A stretch of DNA of 64,000 bases from Tubiluchus corallicola (taxonomy: Eukaryota; Priapulida; Priapulimorpha; Priapulimorphida; Tubiluchidae). The DNA lies in contig JAQGDQ010000105.1 in the NCBI GenBank assembly GCA_030141605.1, positions 555,397-619,396 on the forward strand. Reading direction: 5' to 3'. Below the pieces are notes generated by a model. The model was not told where the DNA came from, did no database searches, and was given only the letters and a program-made list of their open reading frames with translations. The translations under genes and the position numbers were made by a program. This document shows positions 37,301-50,600 of the stretch, one piece after another (the first letter of the stretch is position 1; each line of letters opens with the position of its first letter).

Positions 37301-39578
37301 TGACACTAGTTCTCTGAGAATCTGCTTTTGTTGACCGTTGGTACTTTTCACAGATTATGTCATTAACTTTGTATGACCTTCATCAATTTTTCTTCAAGTA
37401 TTCATGGATTACATAAATTCTAAAGCAATCCACTGAAAATCCAAGTTGGTTTGAAAAATGACAGTGAAAAACGATAAAAATATAGTGCATAGTCGGCAAC
37501 GCTATTCAATTATCAGTCGTAAGGTGATTAAGGATCGTTTAAGGTCGAATATAAGCCTAGAAGATAAAAAGGAGATTCTAAAAACAAGTTACTCCAGAGC
37601 TTCAAGATTCATTGGACTACACTAACACTAACTGGGTTTATTACAATAACTTGGATTAATTTTATTAACAAGAAAGTCATTATTTTAACCATACGACAAA
37701 ATATTTTAATTAGCCATCACAATGGACAAATAAATGGTCGGAAAATACTTTCTTGCTTATTTTCCAATAAAAATAGTTCAAACTTAAGAGGTGAATGTAA
37801 ATGTATTTCCTCCAGGCTTTAAGCAGCTTTCAATAATTTAACTGCTAAAAAGTCTGGATCTCGTTTTTTAGTTGATAGACACCTAGTAACTACTAAAGGA
37901 GCATTGGAGCAGAAGTTTGAAGACTTTCTCGGGTGTAGGGGAGGGGGCAATGTCGAAGCCATGCTTAAGTTATTCAAATACCTTCTGAAATAGCTCTCAA
38001 ATAGAGCAGTATAATATCATATAATGTCAATTTGCGTGAACATTGCGTAAGTAACGATGTCGAAAATTCCAATGATTAAATGCAATGTGTCTATCGATCT
38101 ATCATTCGACGATCTACTTCATATCATGCTAGACTGACTAAACCTTACAGAACTATAACTCCATAGTTAAGGTAACAATGTATGGTTGTTTGGTTGTATA
38201 TTGCACTTTGCAGAACTTGTTGTGGCGCACTGATACCAGTAATTTAACTCCGAAATTGGACATTCTTACGTTAATCAAGCGTGCATATCAATGAAGTGCA
38301 GAATGAAGGAGCAGCTGGCTCACGCATGTCACTGAAACTTGTCTGAAAGTCAATGCGAAAACTGCGAGACCAGAGAACGCCAAAGTTGCGTTGCATGTTT
38401 ACTGTTTATTTTTACCTTCCGTAAAACACATCGTATATATTTGAGCATTGTCTATACATGAAGATCCTATTAAACATACCTGCTGGTGGAACGGTGGTCG
38501 CGGTATTCAGTATTAGTGCACGAAGTTTACAACAGCACCGAGTATTGTTAACAAAAGCATTGCTGACTTCGCGAAAACTGCTTTTCTGGCTTTGCTTGGA
38601 ACACCGAATGTTTACTTAAATATAGCGCTTCAGCATTAGTTCTTGCCTTTTTTTATAATAAAGGGAAGAGATGAAACAAATAAAACAAGCAACGAAAAAT
38701 AATTGTTATTTTTGTAAGTGTACAACAATACAGAATCAATGGTGCTAGTTTTTTGCTCCAAACTCCAGACATAACAGCACGGCTGGAAAACCCATTGAAA
38801 ATTTGCGGAACTGTCCGGAGCTATGTGATCCTAAGACAGGCTAGAGATTAAGGCTCTGCTATTTTTGTGCCTATTTTATTAAAGAATTGCTCACAAGGGG
38901 CCAAGCCTCCCCATCCCTCAGTAGCTCAAAATATACTCTTGTGAATTGCTTTCGCGGACTGGCTTGCTTTACCCCAATAGAAGCGAAACCAGTTGTTTTG
39001 GTAATAGCAGATTATCCATTGACACTTTGGGGGTGAGGTATTTAAAAATAAGGAAGAAACGTTCTGTACCACAGCTGCAGCGAGAAGATTTTTGGACGCA
39101 AGATCCAACTAGTTATTTTAAAATTATGATCAAAACAATATTTTTTTCCAGGAAGTATAGAAATTAATAACGTTGATAAGATGCAGATAATATTTGTATA
39201 TTGAATTACTATACTGTTACTTTCGTGACACCTTCACACACCTTGCATTCATTGCAGGATGACACCACAGCTGGAAACCACTCCATAATTTATCGTGCCA
39301 ATGTATCCCCGTTGTTGACAGTGTAAGTAATACTGGCATTCATAGGTAGAAATCTGAGAAACCATTGATTAATTTCAGCGCAGCCTCCTCTGGGCGCCAT
39401 TATAATAGCGTGCAAACATGGGCTTCACAGATACAATGTAATCTTTGTACATAGCAGCTTGGAGAATCAAGGAGGGTGAATAATTAAGAAGACACACATG
39501 AAGGTTGGCCGGCAGTGGTAGTGCTGCTATGTTTGAGGGGGGAGTGCGGATGTTACACAACAACGACATTTGTCATGG

Positions 39579-39650
39579 TTTGGGTGGCCGAGAAGTCTAG
39601 ATTTCGAACTATAACCACGCAGTATTGAGTTCGAGTCTAGTGGCTGCCAA
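39579..39650 (+). repeat. tRNA-derived SINE relic or tRNA pseudogene
   Basis: The A box-like TGGCCGAGAAGTCTAGA matches the start of Ser/Leu tRNAs, and the B box-like GAGTTCGAGTCTAG follows about 40 bases later. The two acceptor-stem sides (GTTTGGG and GGCTGCC) do not pair, so it is not a functional tRNA. Confidence 0.45.
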
Positions 39651-40155
39651 CGTCAGGACATTTAACTACATATTATTAGTTGTTTGTGTGTTGCTAAATA
39701 TAAGTCGCTAAGTAGCCGTTAATGCTAATGTTGTTTTCGTCTTTGTTTCAAGCAAATAATTCGTAAGCTTATTACCGTAAATAAGTGAAGCATGGGAAGA
39801 ATGCTCACTTGTTGCATTGAAGTTAATCATTGTGTTACATAATGATGATACATGCATGTATGCAATGTACCAATGTTCAGCCTATACCACAAATATTGAA
39901 AGCTCGATTTAAAAGCAAACGTAATTTTACAAAAAACAGTTCTAAAACATGAAGCTTAATAGTTGTCAGTATTTAACTGCGTTGCAAAAGCACAGATACT
40001 AGCAGAAAGGTACTGAAAAAAGCTGGTACTGAAACAAGCGAGAAACTGACACTCTGTCGATGTTCCTTTTTATCAACCTTGGACCAGTCACGATCCTACC
40101 CCCAACACACACACGTCCCACACTCTGCACCTCATTGTATCTTCGTTGTTTTTAG

Positions 40156-40228
40156 ATGGTGGTGGGGACGGTGGCGGTAGTGGTGGCGGTGCCGGTGGCA
40201 GTGGCAGTGGTGACAGTGGTGGTGATAG
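40156..40228. repeat. Degenerate GGTGGC repeat
   Basis: About 70 bases of GGTGGC, GGTAGT and GGCAGT units, G-rich on the plus strand. The Pro-rich minus-strand frame over it is an artefact. Confidence 0.85.
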
Positions 40229-41654
40229 CAGAATATCTGATAAAACATGAGACTTTGAGGTAATGCGGTAATGCGCTAGTACGGCAAAAATGCGAAACAT
40301 CCTGGATTTGAACTTGAACTAATTAACTTAGAATACAGCTGAAAATTGCACAGGCCAGTAGGAAGCCGATTTTTGCCAAAACCAAGCAATCCTTAGACAT
40401 CATAGTCTGACTCTTTGGAAAGGAAAAAACAAACAAAAAGAAGCAGATAATCATATGAAAATAAACATATAAAAATTAATTATATAGACCAGCGAAACAC
40501 CCACAAAATATTTTGTTCATAAAATAGAATTACAATCAACGACAGTTTGTCTGCAATTCCTTAATCCTTTGACATTGATGATGTAGAGTAACAGATAGAC
40601 CGTATTTACATAGTAAAGTAGGATATGAGGGCATACATAAGGAAAGGTTATAGATAGCGTTACATAGTTTTCGAAGCCAGAATTTTGAACTAACTAGTAG
40701 TCATTCGTCCTGGCGGAGGTACTTGTTACCTTGTCCTATCTTGTAACCTCCTTTTCCCTTCCCTCATTTTGCGAAAAAATGAGCAAAAAACGGAAGTAAT
40801 CATAATCATAATCGTAACTCACGAACTGTAGTTTTTACGTATTACCGATGACTAACAGGCAAACAAATAAGCAAACGTACAAACAAACAAACGGCGTTGA
40901 ATATATAACCTCTTAGGCAGAGGTAAATACCATTATAATAATTATCCCTAACAGTAACAATGACTCTGTTTTATTAAGTGTGCCATTTTTCCTATTTTTT
41001 CCATTTGTGACCCTGCAACCTTGACAGTCTTGATTACACGCGAGTATTTACGCCAGTATTGATCTGTAACACGGTTGGTTTCGCAACCCCCCCCCCCATA
41101 GACTGTTCAATTGTTGCAGGATGACAACATAGTTCGAGTATCGTTCCAAAATTACAGGAAGGTAGGAATTAATAGGTCAAGATTATGGAAACCGTACGAC
41201 TTTCATAACCATCAATTATATTAACTGCGTATAGGGTCGTCCAGAAAAAGTGTGCCCCAAATTTAACTCTTACGCCTTCTTCCTGCTAGAGGCACTTGTA
41301 ATACCTATGATACGTCTGGCTTCCAGCGTCCAGCTCTAGCTGCTGCCTTTCAACTTCCAGCCCCTAGCGTTCACAACAAACAGTTAGCTACAAAGCGTCT
41401 GTTGTCCAATATATTTGTTCTTCGCAGAAGAACAAAATAGACGATATTAAATTTATTTTTCAACACTTTTTTTAACGTTATTTATTTATATAATAATTCG
41501 CAGGCCTAGTCATCATTGTTGGCCCGCTGGCTGCCGGACGCTCTTAAATATAGGAAGGGCTTCCAGCGTCCGCTGCCAAAATCTTTGCTTTCATCACATG
41601 TGACACTTCCAGACCTTGGACACTTTAGAGCATCATTTGCATGAAAGAGATCCT

Positions 41655-41907
41655 TATCATCGCGTAGCCAGGTTTCTCCTTTTTTAAAGGGCTATAAGTC
41701 TCCTTTCAAACAAAAGCCGATAGGAAGTGTTTTCCCATATTTTGTTCACAATAAGCAAAACATAACGATTTTGAAGATTTTTCACACGCCGTTGATAGAG
41801 AAACTTCTTGTAGGAAAAGCGTCTTAGGGGTACTGGTGGCGGGAGTCTGGGAGAAAAGTTTATAGCTCTGTGGAAAGAGGAGAAACAAGGCTACGCGGTG
41901 ATGTGAA
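41655..41907. mobile_element. Foldback repeat related to the 60-kb array units
   Basis: Two inverted arms (41655-41708 and about 41800-41907) each carry the core ATC..CGCGTAGCC, TTTCTCCT, AGGGCTATAA or AGAGCTATAA. The same core appears in the plus orientation at about 59990-60050 and 62180-62250, and similarity of the right arm there extends over about 105 bases. In one frame the right arm (plus strand, 41841-41906) reads GSLGEKFIALWKEEKQGYAVM-stop, and the unit near 60 kb (minus strand) reads ETLGRRYIALYKKEERGYAM. Other copies have a frameshift or a stop, so a protein is doubtful. Confidence 0.6.
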
Positions 41908-44900
41908 TCGCTTTTACAAATGCCTCTACGGGGATGAAGGGTTACGAATTAATTTGGAATAATGTTTTTTCCGGAGGAGCCTGTAGTGTATGTACTGTGG
42001 GGATTAAGCCGTTATTATTGATCTAGCGTTTTACTTTAATAGCTACAGTAAACAATTAACTATAATAGATAACTAATAAAATGCTAATTCAATATTATGC
42101 CTAGGTATTTATTTCTTATCTTTAGAAAAAGAAGGTTTAGCAGATAGATAAACCTTGCACAGTGCACAGAGAGTTACCAGTGACTTGTGGATGGTATCAG
42201 TGTAACATAAGTTCCACAGCCACAGGACATCGTTGTTTCGTTAACGTTTATTTATAGTTTTTATACAGTATAGCGTATTCTCATTCGTTGATAAAACTGA
42301 AACAATCGAACAGTTACTAAATTTTAATACCAAGTCTTTAGTGAAAGAAAACACGCACTGCACCGTAGTATTCCTTATCTTCGTGGTTGCCGCTTTAATG
42401 ATTCTTGCGAAAGATTTTAAAGGCGCTAATTATGATAATGCCGGTTAATGGCAATATATTGTACATTAGGGAGTCCTTTGTTATAATGCGTTAATTAGCA
42501 CTAATAAGCAGACTTTCAAATTAGCGAGTATTCACTTCAAGGGCTTCGTATCTTTGGCAGTACCAGAGCAACAATATCATTTACATACATGTAATTAATA
42601 GGCATTTGTGATTTAGGCTCTATTAAGTTTGTCTATGAATAAACTTGCAAACGTTAAATTGTGAAATAAAACTCTTTTCTGTTATTATCATCTAACCAAT
42701 TTTTGCGTTTGATTTCAGGTTATTTAAGAAAAGTTAACAACTGCAGCCAAATCTCTGGACGCTATGAGTGTTCGTGATTGAGATTGTTGCGATCTTGACC
42801 CCGAATTTCGATCCCGAGTTTTCTCAAATCCCAAACCCCATTCCCGAGCAGTCAGTCCCGTTTCGAGCCGTGTTCCCCAAACCGCTGTTCCCGACACAAA
42901 TCTCGACCATGTGCCGAACCTCGAACATTCCTAGCTGGGACATTTACATTCTCTAAAATGTAGGCAAAGAAATGGTAAAAGATAACTCAGTATCGCATAA
43001 TAGTTTAGTTTATTCTGTGAAAAACGGTAGCGATAATCATTTTTCCAAACTTTGATGCAGGATAGGGTCATAGATATGCGACGTGTTATACGTTGATGTA
43101 GGTCACTACAAATTTTGTAAGCCACTTCGCTCCATGTTTTTCTAAAGCATGTACATCGTATAAGTAGTATCATTGATTATATAGATTTTGAAGGCCTAAT
43201 CTCATCTAATACTATAAATAAATGTAACTAATGTAACTATCTTGAAACAAAGGCAGGTAAAGTTCCCTTACTTAGTGCATCCTCAAAACTTAGCTATAAT
43301 TTGTTGTTTCGCCAGTGCCTAAAGATAACTTAATAACGCCATTGTTTACACAAACCGCATGTTCGGTATACGGAAGCCAGTGTGCAATCAGTCTGGCCGA
43401 ATGTTTGTTTGTTCTATGTATTTGGGTTCCATTATAAAGACGCAAAGTAAAAACGGTAAAGCCAAATCACCGTGAAATCCTGCGAAAATGTTGCCTCTAA
43501 AACTCAACAACAGTGTTCAGCTTATACCGTGAGTGCCACACAGTACTTTGATATTAGCCGCGTAAAATTGTTGTACGGAAAACTGAACATGTAACTTCTT
43601 TTTATATAAATTTTTACAGTAAGTACTGTCCAGGTATTGAACCTAAAATACGATTATTTAAATCATGGGGAATGCATCTGTGCTATATAATTTCATTATT
43701 TAACATTATGTTAGGCAACATTATGTTTCTACTATTTAATTAACTCACAAGTGTCTTGTTATTATATTTCACTGGCTTCTGAGTAAAGAAACTCAGTAAG
43801 CCTACAGTGAATTTTGTAACTCAATACATGTATATCAAAGCTACTAAAACTTTGGTTGAAAATGCATACTGTTAAAGAAAAAATAGTACCCAATTTCAAA
43901 CCATAGCTCAATATTACCTTCATGTGCACTAACATGTGGCAACAACGCCTGTTTCTCCATTAGGCAGCATAGGCTTATTGAGTTTCCTTGCTGAGAAACC
44001 AGTGGAATACAGTAACAAGACTGAATGAATTCAGACCCAAATCCGGGAACGTAACACCATGACCGTGTTTACACTTGAATATACATGGTCAAGTGTGGTT
44101 AAATTATGTCACTATTCGTAAATTATTACGCTCACGTGTGACTAATAAGTGTGCACGGTGCTCGTGACTAATTATCACTTGACTATACTTGGTCCAAAGC
44201 GGTTTATTCATACGTTATTAAGCAGTTTTCACTTTTCGATTCCTATCTCGATTTCGATGCAGATTACGCATTACACAAAAAATAGAAAAATAAGCTGTGT
44301 ATCCGATCAGAATTAATATGGTTAACTACACAACGATGTCGAGATAGCCTCGTGAGAGTATGTGCACGTTGAGCAATGAGGTTGACATTCGAATTTTTTA
44401 ACCTAAAATTTGTCAAGTTTTTATGTTTCACTGTCCTTGTATTGCAGTGTTCCTGTCGCTTGTCTAACGTTGATGTCATCGCTAATTGCACTCACGGACA
44501 ATTAAGTTTATTCGCTTATATTTATTTATATATATGGCAAACACTGAAAATTTTGTAGGCAATAAAATTTACATTTTAGACTATAGAGAAAATGAACTAT
44601 GTTATCCTGTAGAAACTTATTACATTTTGTTTTAAGTGTTATACTATAAATTGTTTCAAGCAGTTAATGTGCATTGATTAAGCTAAAATAAATAAAACAG
44701 CGATTAAACACTTCCGACGTTATAAACTTTTATGTCCTTAATCCCTTTTTAAGATCTGAGATAGCTTAATCGCAATATAGCTAGAGAATTTTCTCGATGT
44801 CCTCCCACGCACAAATGTTAATTCTTTCAATGTCCTCCAATGCACAAATGATCTTGGTTTTTAAAACCTTTATTAAAGGTAAGTGTGGTGTTTCTTCGCT

Positions 44901-45410
44901 TACGTAAATCACAGCCATTTACGAAAGAAGTGATAACTGTGCTTAACATGTAAGAATACCGGGCACCTTAGAACAAAAGGGAAATCAGGATCAGAAAGCA
45001 AGATAATTTTGTTTGATGCTTTCTGCCCTTTTACTCAAGTGTGCGCATTCTCAACCAAGGTGATAATATATTTGTTTTTACGTTAAAAATTATCTTTTTT
45101 GTATCATAATAACGAACTCTGGTATTGCTACTCTTATGATGTACTATTGTGTTTAATTGTTTGTTTATTTGAGCTACCTGTTTGTTTGTCGACTCGTTTC
45201 TTTTCATTTGTTATTTATTTATTTATTTTTACGTTACGTGAACAGTCCCCATACATGAAGCTTTTCTTTGTACAGTTCATAGTAGTATTAGGAATTAAAA
45301 AATATTAAATAATCAGTATAAAAATAAAGAAAAACAGTAATTAATTTTAGATAAAAGCTTGTTTGTAAAAAGCTTGATTAAAATTAAAAAGAAAATACAA
45401 TACAATATAA

Positions 45411-45830
45411 CTAACGACTAGTTATAAGTAGTTCCTTCAGTTTCTTTTTAAATATTTTAAATTTTACCTAATTCAGTTTTGACTGCATTTTGCCAGAATT
45501 AGATTTTGCAGTAGGAATAAAAGTAAAATTAGTAGGTATGGGGTTGGTCTGAGAGATCGTATTACAGTTGAGCTTTAATTGGTTATAGATGTGAGTTGGT
45601 TGTTTAGTGAATAATACTTTGTGGAGCATGCAAACATCAACAAATATAGCGAGTTCTGTAAGAAATAAATGTTTGAAATTTATAATGACGTCAGATATTT
45701 GGCCATATTTGTGCCGGTAGAACATGACCCTAGCTGCAAAATTTATAACTTTTGAATTTTGTTTAAATGAATATCTGCAGCGTTACCATATATTGGCTAA
45801 TAGTAGAGCACGTGTGAAAATTTCAATTCT
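45411..45830 (-). mobile_element. Non-LTR retrotransposon fragment (reverse transcriptase C-terminal part)
   Basis: Minus-strand frames read INFAARVMFYRHKYGQISDVI, then LHKVLFTKQPTHIYNQLKLN, then FTFIPTAKSNSGK, and after a frameshift KFKIFKKKLKELL-stop. This matches the order seen at the C terminus of CR1/L2/Jockey LINE polyproteins (N-AARL-x-RKYDHI, IxKxLxxxxPxYL, FxxPxxxxxxGK, SFKxxLK). A short TATTG-type repeat follows, as expected of a LINE 3' end. Stops and the frameshift mark it as dead. The catalytic part is absent. Confidence 0.6.
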
Positions 45831-46359
45831 ATTTATAATTTGCATCAAGAAATCATGTGGTGTAGAATTTTCATACAAGGATGTGGATTACAAGAAGTGT
45901 TCTTGTGCATTTAACAGAGACAGAGTTTATATGCTTACCCCAGTTTAAATTCGATTGAAATACGAACTCCCAGATTGAGCGCATTAGCAGATGGTTGAGC
46001 TTTGTTTTTGAAAAAGTCTAATGTCGCTGAATCTGTAGCACAGGCCCGCAAATTTTGCCTAGTGCCAATTATCATAAATTCCATCTTTCAGTGTTAAGCT
46101 TCGTTTCGCTGAGACACCAATTGTGCATAGTAGTTTACATCAGTGAGACCATCCACGGCTTCCTTAATTTGTTACATTACTTACTGAGTGATCATTTTGC
46201 TAACTTGCTTGCTTGAGCATTGCTTATTAGTTAGTGGTGATGGTTGGTCGCTCAGTCTATCAATCAATCAGATGGTTGGCCATCGGTCAGTCAGTCAATT
46301 GGGAGGACAATTAGTTGGCTGGTTTGGTATTATACTAGTCTGATTGTTTACTTGATGCA

Positions 46360-46592
46360 TGCGTGCTTGTTGCTTATTTGCTTGCTTGCTTATTCGATTG
46401 CTTCTTCATTGACTGGTTTGGTTTACTCGTTTGTTTGCTTGTTTGCTCGTTTGTTTATTTGTTTGCTTGTCTGTCAGTCTGTTGTGTGTCTGTCTGTGTG
46501 CGTGTGTCTATCTGTCTATCTGTGTGTGTTTGTCTGTCTGTCCGTCTGCCTGCCTGCCTGCCTATCTGTCTGTTTATTCAATTATTTATCTC
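46360..46592. repeat. Degenerate TTGC/TGTC/TGCC tetranucleotide repeat
   Basis: About 230 bases of drifting tetranucleotide units (GCTTGCTT, TCTGTCTG, TGCCTGCC). All three plus frames stay open and give Cys/Leu/Val-rich peptides, which is expected of this repeat and not evidence of a gene. Confidence 0.85.
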
Positions 46593-47443
46593 GTTTGTTC
46601 GTATGTTATTTATTTTGTTCGCTTAGTCATTTCTGATTCGTTTTTGCTTGTTTTAGTTGGCTAACTTTAACTCTCAATAAACGAGAGTGAAACAGAAGGG
46701 ATCACGATTTACGACCTATTTTGTAACTACTTGGGATTCGCTTTAAAAATCACAACGTAACGCAGTTTTTTAATCTGTAAATAACTTTGTTTATTTTTCA
46801 TTAATTGTTATAATTAATTCCTTTATCATGATGAAAGTATTACACTGAAACATAAATAACTGTGCACTTAGGAACTAAATATATAACGCTAATTCTATAA
46901 TAAAGGTGTTTAAGCATAGTACCTGAATGTGCACATTTACAGCTATGTCAAAAGCCCGCCGACACTAAAACTCTGTTATTGGACAACCTCATGATTGGGT
47001 TAAAGCTATTTGCAGCAAACTTTCCAGCGCACCAAAGAGAAACAGAAGCAATCTCATAAGTTTCTTCTCAAACAGCCATTTGATGATCTTCATGTGTCGC
47101 TTGCTGCAGTTAATTACGCGGCATCGTTTGAAATCTCATTGCGGCAGTGATCTGATTGAAAACGCCTTTAATCTTGCCGACAATATGAATTTTTATGCTT
47201 AACTTAAACAATTAGCCAGTGATTACAGCCAGTTTCAATGGCTGAAGGAAGCCTGAGATGATGAAGGTATCTGGATTGGACAACATTAAATATTAATTGT
47301 AAAATCGCTTAAAGTATTTATTTCATACAAATGACTTTGAAGCTTCAATACTACCATTACAGATAGATGATTTCAACTTAATGTTTTCAGTGCAACTTGA
47401 AATGCCCTTGGCAGCACGTGTAAAGTTAATACTTATCACATAC

Positions 47444-47610
47444 CTGAGGGATATGAAAAAGTCGCAGAAGATTTGCAACTTGTATGGAAGTGACGCTAGA
47501 TGGTGCTCCAACTACGCCAACTATGACGTCTGTTTGCACGCTCTCGACGGCAGGCGTCCCTCCGTCCTTGCACGTGTATTCTGGCATATCGTTGATGTTT
47601 TTGATTGAAC
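47444..47610 (-). CDS. mGluR: mGluR exon (ligand-binding domain, lobe 1, first exon in window)
   Basis: This 167-base exon starts with two bases of a split codon and encodes 55 further residues, SIKNINDMPEYTC to LLRLFHIPQ. The acceptor (cttcttccag, ending 47611) and donor (CAG|GTATGT, intron from 47443) are good. It matches the lobe 1 segment of metabotropic receptors: a hydrophobic strand (VIVGVVGA), then the serine pair (APSS) that in the family holds the alpha-carboxylate of the amino-acid ligand, then the helix SIQVANLLRLF. The cysteine in EYTC is typical of the family. The preceding exon must end after the first base of a codon. It should encode the signal peptide, the arginine that helps bind the distal carboxylate, and the dimer-interface loop. 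The plus-strand frame over the same bases is a shadow. Confidence 0.93.
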
Positions 47611-50600
47611 CTGGAAGAAGTAGAAAAAGTTTTTTTAACTGACATCTGCACGAAGCTTTAGAGAATCAAAAATCCACAAGCGATTAATTATTAAATAGAA
47701 ACTCTTGAGGAAAACTAATGACTAAATGGGCTTAAGGACTAATGACTCAATGGGCTAATTGACTGGTGAACATGTAGTCAAACAAATGAAAAATCTGTTA
47801 AGCAATAGGCTATAAAACTAATTAATACAAACACCAGTAAGTAGAAGGAATTCGGACACAATTCGTGACTCAATTAAAATCTTGGCATTCATAAAGCTTT
47901 GACCGTAGGCAAATGATGCCATCAGTCTTATTGCAGCTTGCAGTTTTGCGTCTTCTGGTCAGTGGTCACGCTGAACTCAGCTTAAAGCCCGAGATGCTGT
48001 TCAGTTTTACACTTTCAATGTTGCTTGGCTTTAATTCTGTCACAAATTACTGAGCATTAATGCAATATTAACCACAGCGTTCTTGTATGATTAATCTTAC
48101 ACAAAGTCATGATTAATGACTGCCTATTATTGTCTAACAAAGGTCTAAATAGACACCATGATTAAAAGTTGAAAAGAAAGAGTGATTTATAAGTACTTTT
48201 TCGAAAATTTATTAGGAGTTTCCTTTAACTCCATTTACCCGAATGAGATCAGTCTGGTAAAAGCTTTTGCATTTTTATGACTGCAAGATTCTGTGACATT
48301 GCCCCAAGTTGTTTGTCGTTCGTACACACAAAATAACATTTTACATTATTTCCCGTCTAGACTTTTGTGTCTCTTCTCACATTCCATTAAGCCTATTTTT
48401 GTTCAGAAGTTTTCCCACTCCAATAATGGTCTCTCAGAAATGTATATAGAGTGTCAATAAACCAAGCAAATTCGCTGGGAAGGTGATTAACAAGACCACA
48501 AGGCCTATTGATTTCTTGGAGCATCCAGGGCTAGTTCGCAATAAGTCCATTGACATTTGCCAGAACAGGCACTAAAATTTTACTAAATTGTAGCAAAATA
48601 TTAGTACAACCTAGCTGAGGCGTTTTCTTGGATACTTTTTAACAGTTAGTCAAAATGGTACGTCTAGAATGTCGCTTCGAAACTTTTGTTCCTTTCTGGA
48701 TTCGAGACTGCTTGTTGGAAGTGCCCTCTGGTAAGAGAAATGAGCGGTACAGATTTTATCAGGCAGGCTCACGGCAAACAATATCATCGAGCATTCTTCC
48801 ACGGGTCTCTGATCGAAAATGTTTGGTTTCATTTTGTTGATGTGCGCGATTTGAGTGCAAACTTTATTAGACATTTTTATCGATCAGAATAGCTTAGTCC
48901 CCGTTTCTCATCTATGACCTATAAAACGCACGACGAATAACAGTTTCTAGTGTCATTGGTGTTCTAAGAAACTGTCCTCTTCATCTCTATTTTCAAGCTG
49001 TTTTGATTTTCATCTTTATTTGGAGTGAACTTACTTGTATTATTGTAATTATTATTCTACAAATTCATAATTATTTTGACAATATGGAAGTTTGGCAGTT
49101 GAACGTTTTGATTAATAAAAACACAATAGCATTACTGCAATATCTGTCAGAACCTTAGAACTGTGACAGGAGCACAATGACAATAATTGCAGTAACAACA
49201 ATATAAGCAGTAATGAAGAGGATTCCATTATCTCGAAAAAATATAGAATCTTATATAAAGCAATAACAACCATGAACAAAAAAAAATTCTCGTTAAATTG
49301 AAGCGTTAACGTAGTTTTCCAGTAACAAAAATATATGCTCTGGGACTATCTTTGCGCGTAATTATCTAACAATTCCCTTGGACAATGATAATAGCAGCAA
49401 CATATTGGTCTTATGGGACGTCAATAATTGACATTCCGGTCTCTCAATAAAGGACAAGAACCAGAACAAATTACCAAGTGCTGTCATGCATAATTATCCT
49501 CATTGTCACAGAAGCCAAGTCACAATTACTATACGATCTTAAGCCACTACAACAGTGTTTAGAAGCGTTGCAGGGCAACTGTAGATTGTGTATCAAACTG
49601 CAAGAAGACTATGGGGTTCAATGCTGATCCGCACAATAATAAAAAGTACTTTTAAAGGCAGAGGTGGAAAGTGTCTTCATGTTGCAAGTGGTTGCAGTTA
49701 CTCATATGTATTATCTTTACGGTAAAAATTGTCAATATGAAGCCTTTAAGCACTGTGTTCTTAGAAGCCGGGTTGAAGCCGTCAGTGGATTTTATTTAAA
49801 ATGCACTTCTGTGGTTGACAAATACATAATACAATTTAGCATTAGAATTTTACAAACGAGAAAACTCACGTCAGAATAAATCTGCTTAAAACCTTAAGAA
49901 ATACAAACCAAATAAGAACCCGACCGTTGTACGTGAGTAAATTTCACTTTTATGACAAACCGTAGCACAAACGAGAAAGTACAAAAGTAAAAACGCTTCT
50001 CAAGACTAACTTACAACATTGTTAATTAGCCATCAGATAAGGCTACTCATGGTGAGAAGTGGGAAAAGTGGCAGTGGTTGGATTGTCTTTTTTGTATTAG
50101 AGAGCGAAAACCATCTCTGAAAACTGTTGGCTCCTCTATCCCCCTTAAAGCTTTTCCATTAATAGTACCGTATAACATTCTTCTTGAATGTTAAAGTTGA
50201 AGGTAAAATTTATTGATTGAAACATTGTCATTAAATAAATTCACACTTTTTGCCCTGAGCTGGTTTGTTGAAGCAATTGATAAATGAGACAAGTTGGGCT
50301 TGAAAATTTTTTAATTTTTAATAAAATTTTGAATTTTATCTTTTTTGTACTGCTCTTTATCGGAAAGCAAATGATTTTTGGAATAAAAAAGATTAAATTT
50401 TTGGGTTTTTAAAATTTTATTTATTTTCGGTAATTCCGCTTTTCCAAAACGTGAACTTTGCTTACTATACACGAATAACTAATGACAAAATCCAGCAAAA
50501 TAAATTAAATGGGTGCCAATTTAACACGGAAAAGCAGAAAGCAATCTTGCGTGATTACGCACTTGATGGTCTGAAATAACCGAAAATTAGAACAGCACTT

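Noticed and set aside
38480-38580. Minus-strand donor-like CAG|GTATGT after a short open stretch in the giant intron.
   Set aside because: No family content and no matching acceptor. The flanking receptor exons already join without a gap.
39579-39650. Functional tRNA gene.
   Set aside because: A and B boxes are visible but the acceptor-stem halves do not pair.
42768-42956. Frame with repeated CCCGA-type words.
   Set aside because: Looks like a decayed simple sequence; the peptide is Pro/Phe-rich without known motifs.
46244-46664. Cys/Leu/Val-rich frames of up to 130 residues that look like a membrane protein.
   Set aside because: All three plus frames are open across a degenerate tetranucleotide repeat; this is a repeat artefact.
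48650-48892. Overlapping frames of 61-74 residues, open in two plus frames and one minus frame.
   Set aside because: No known motif in any frame, no convincing splice sites, and no link to the receptor phase.
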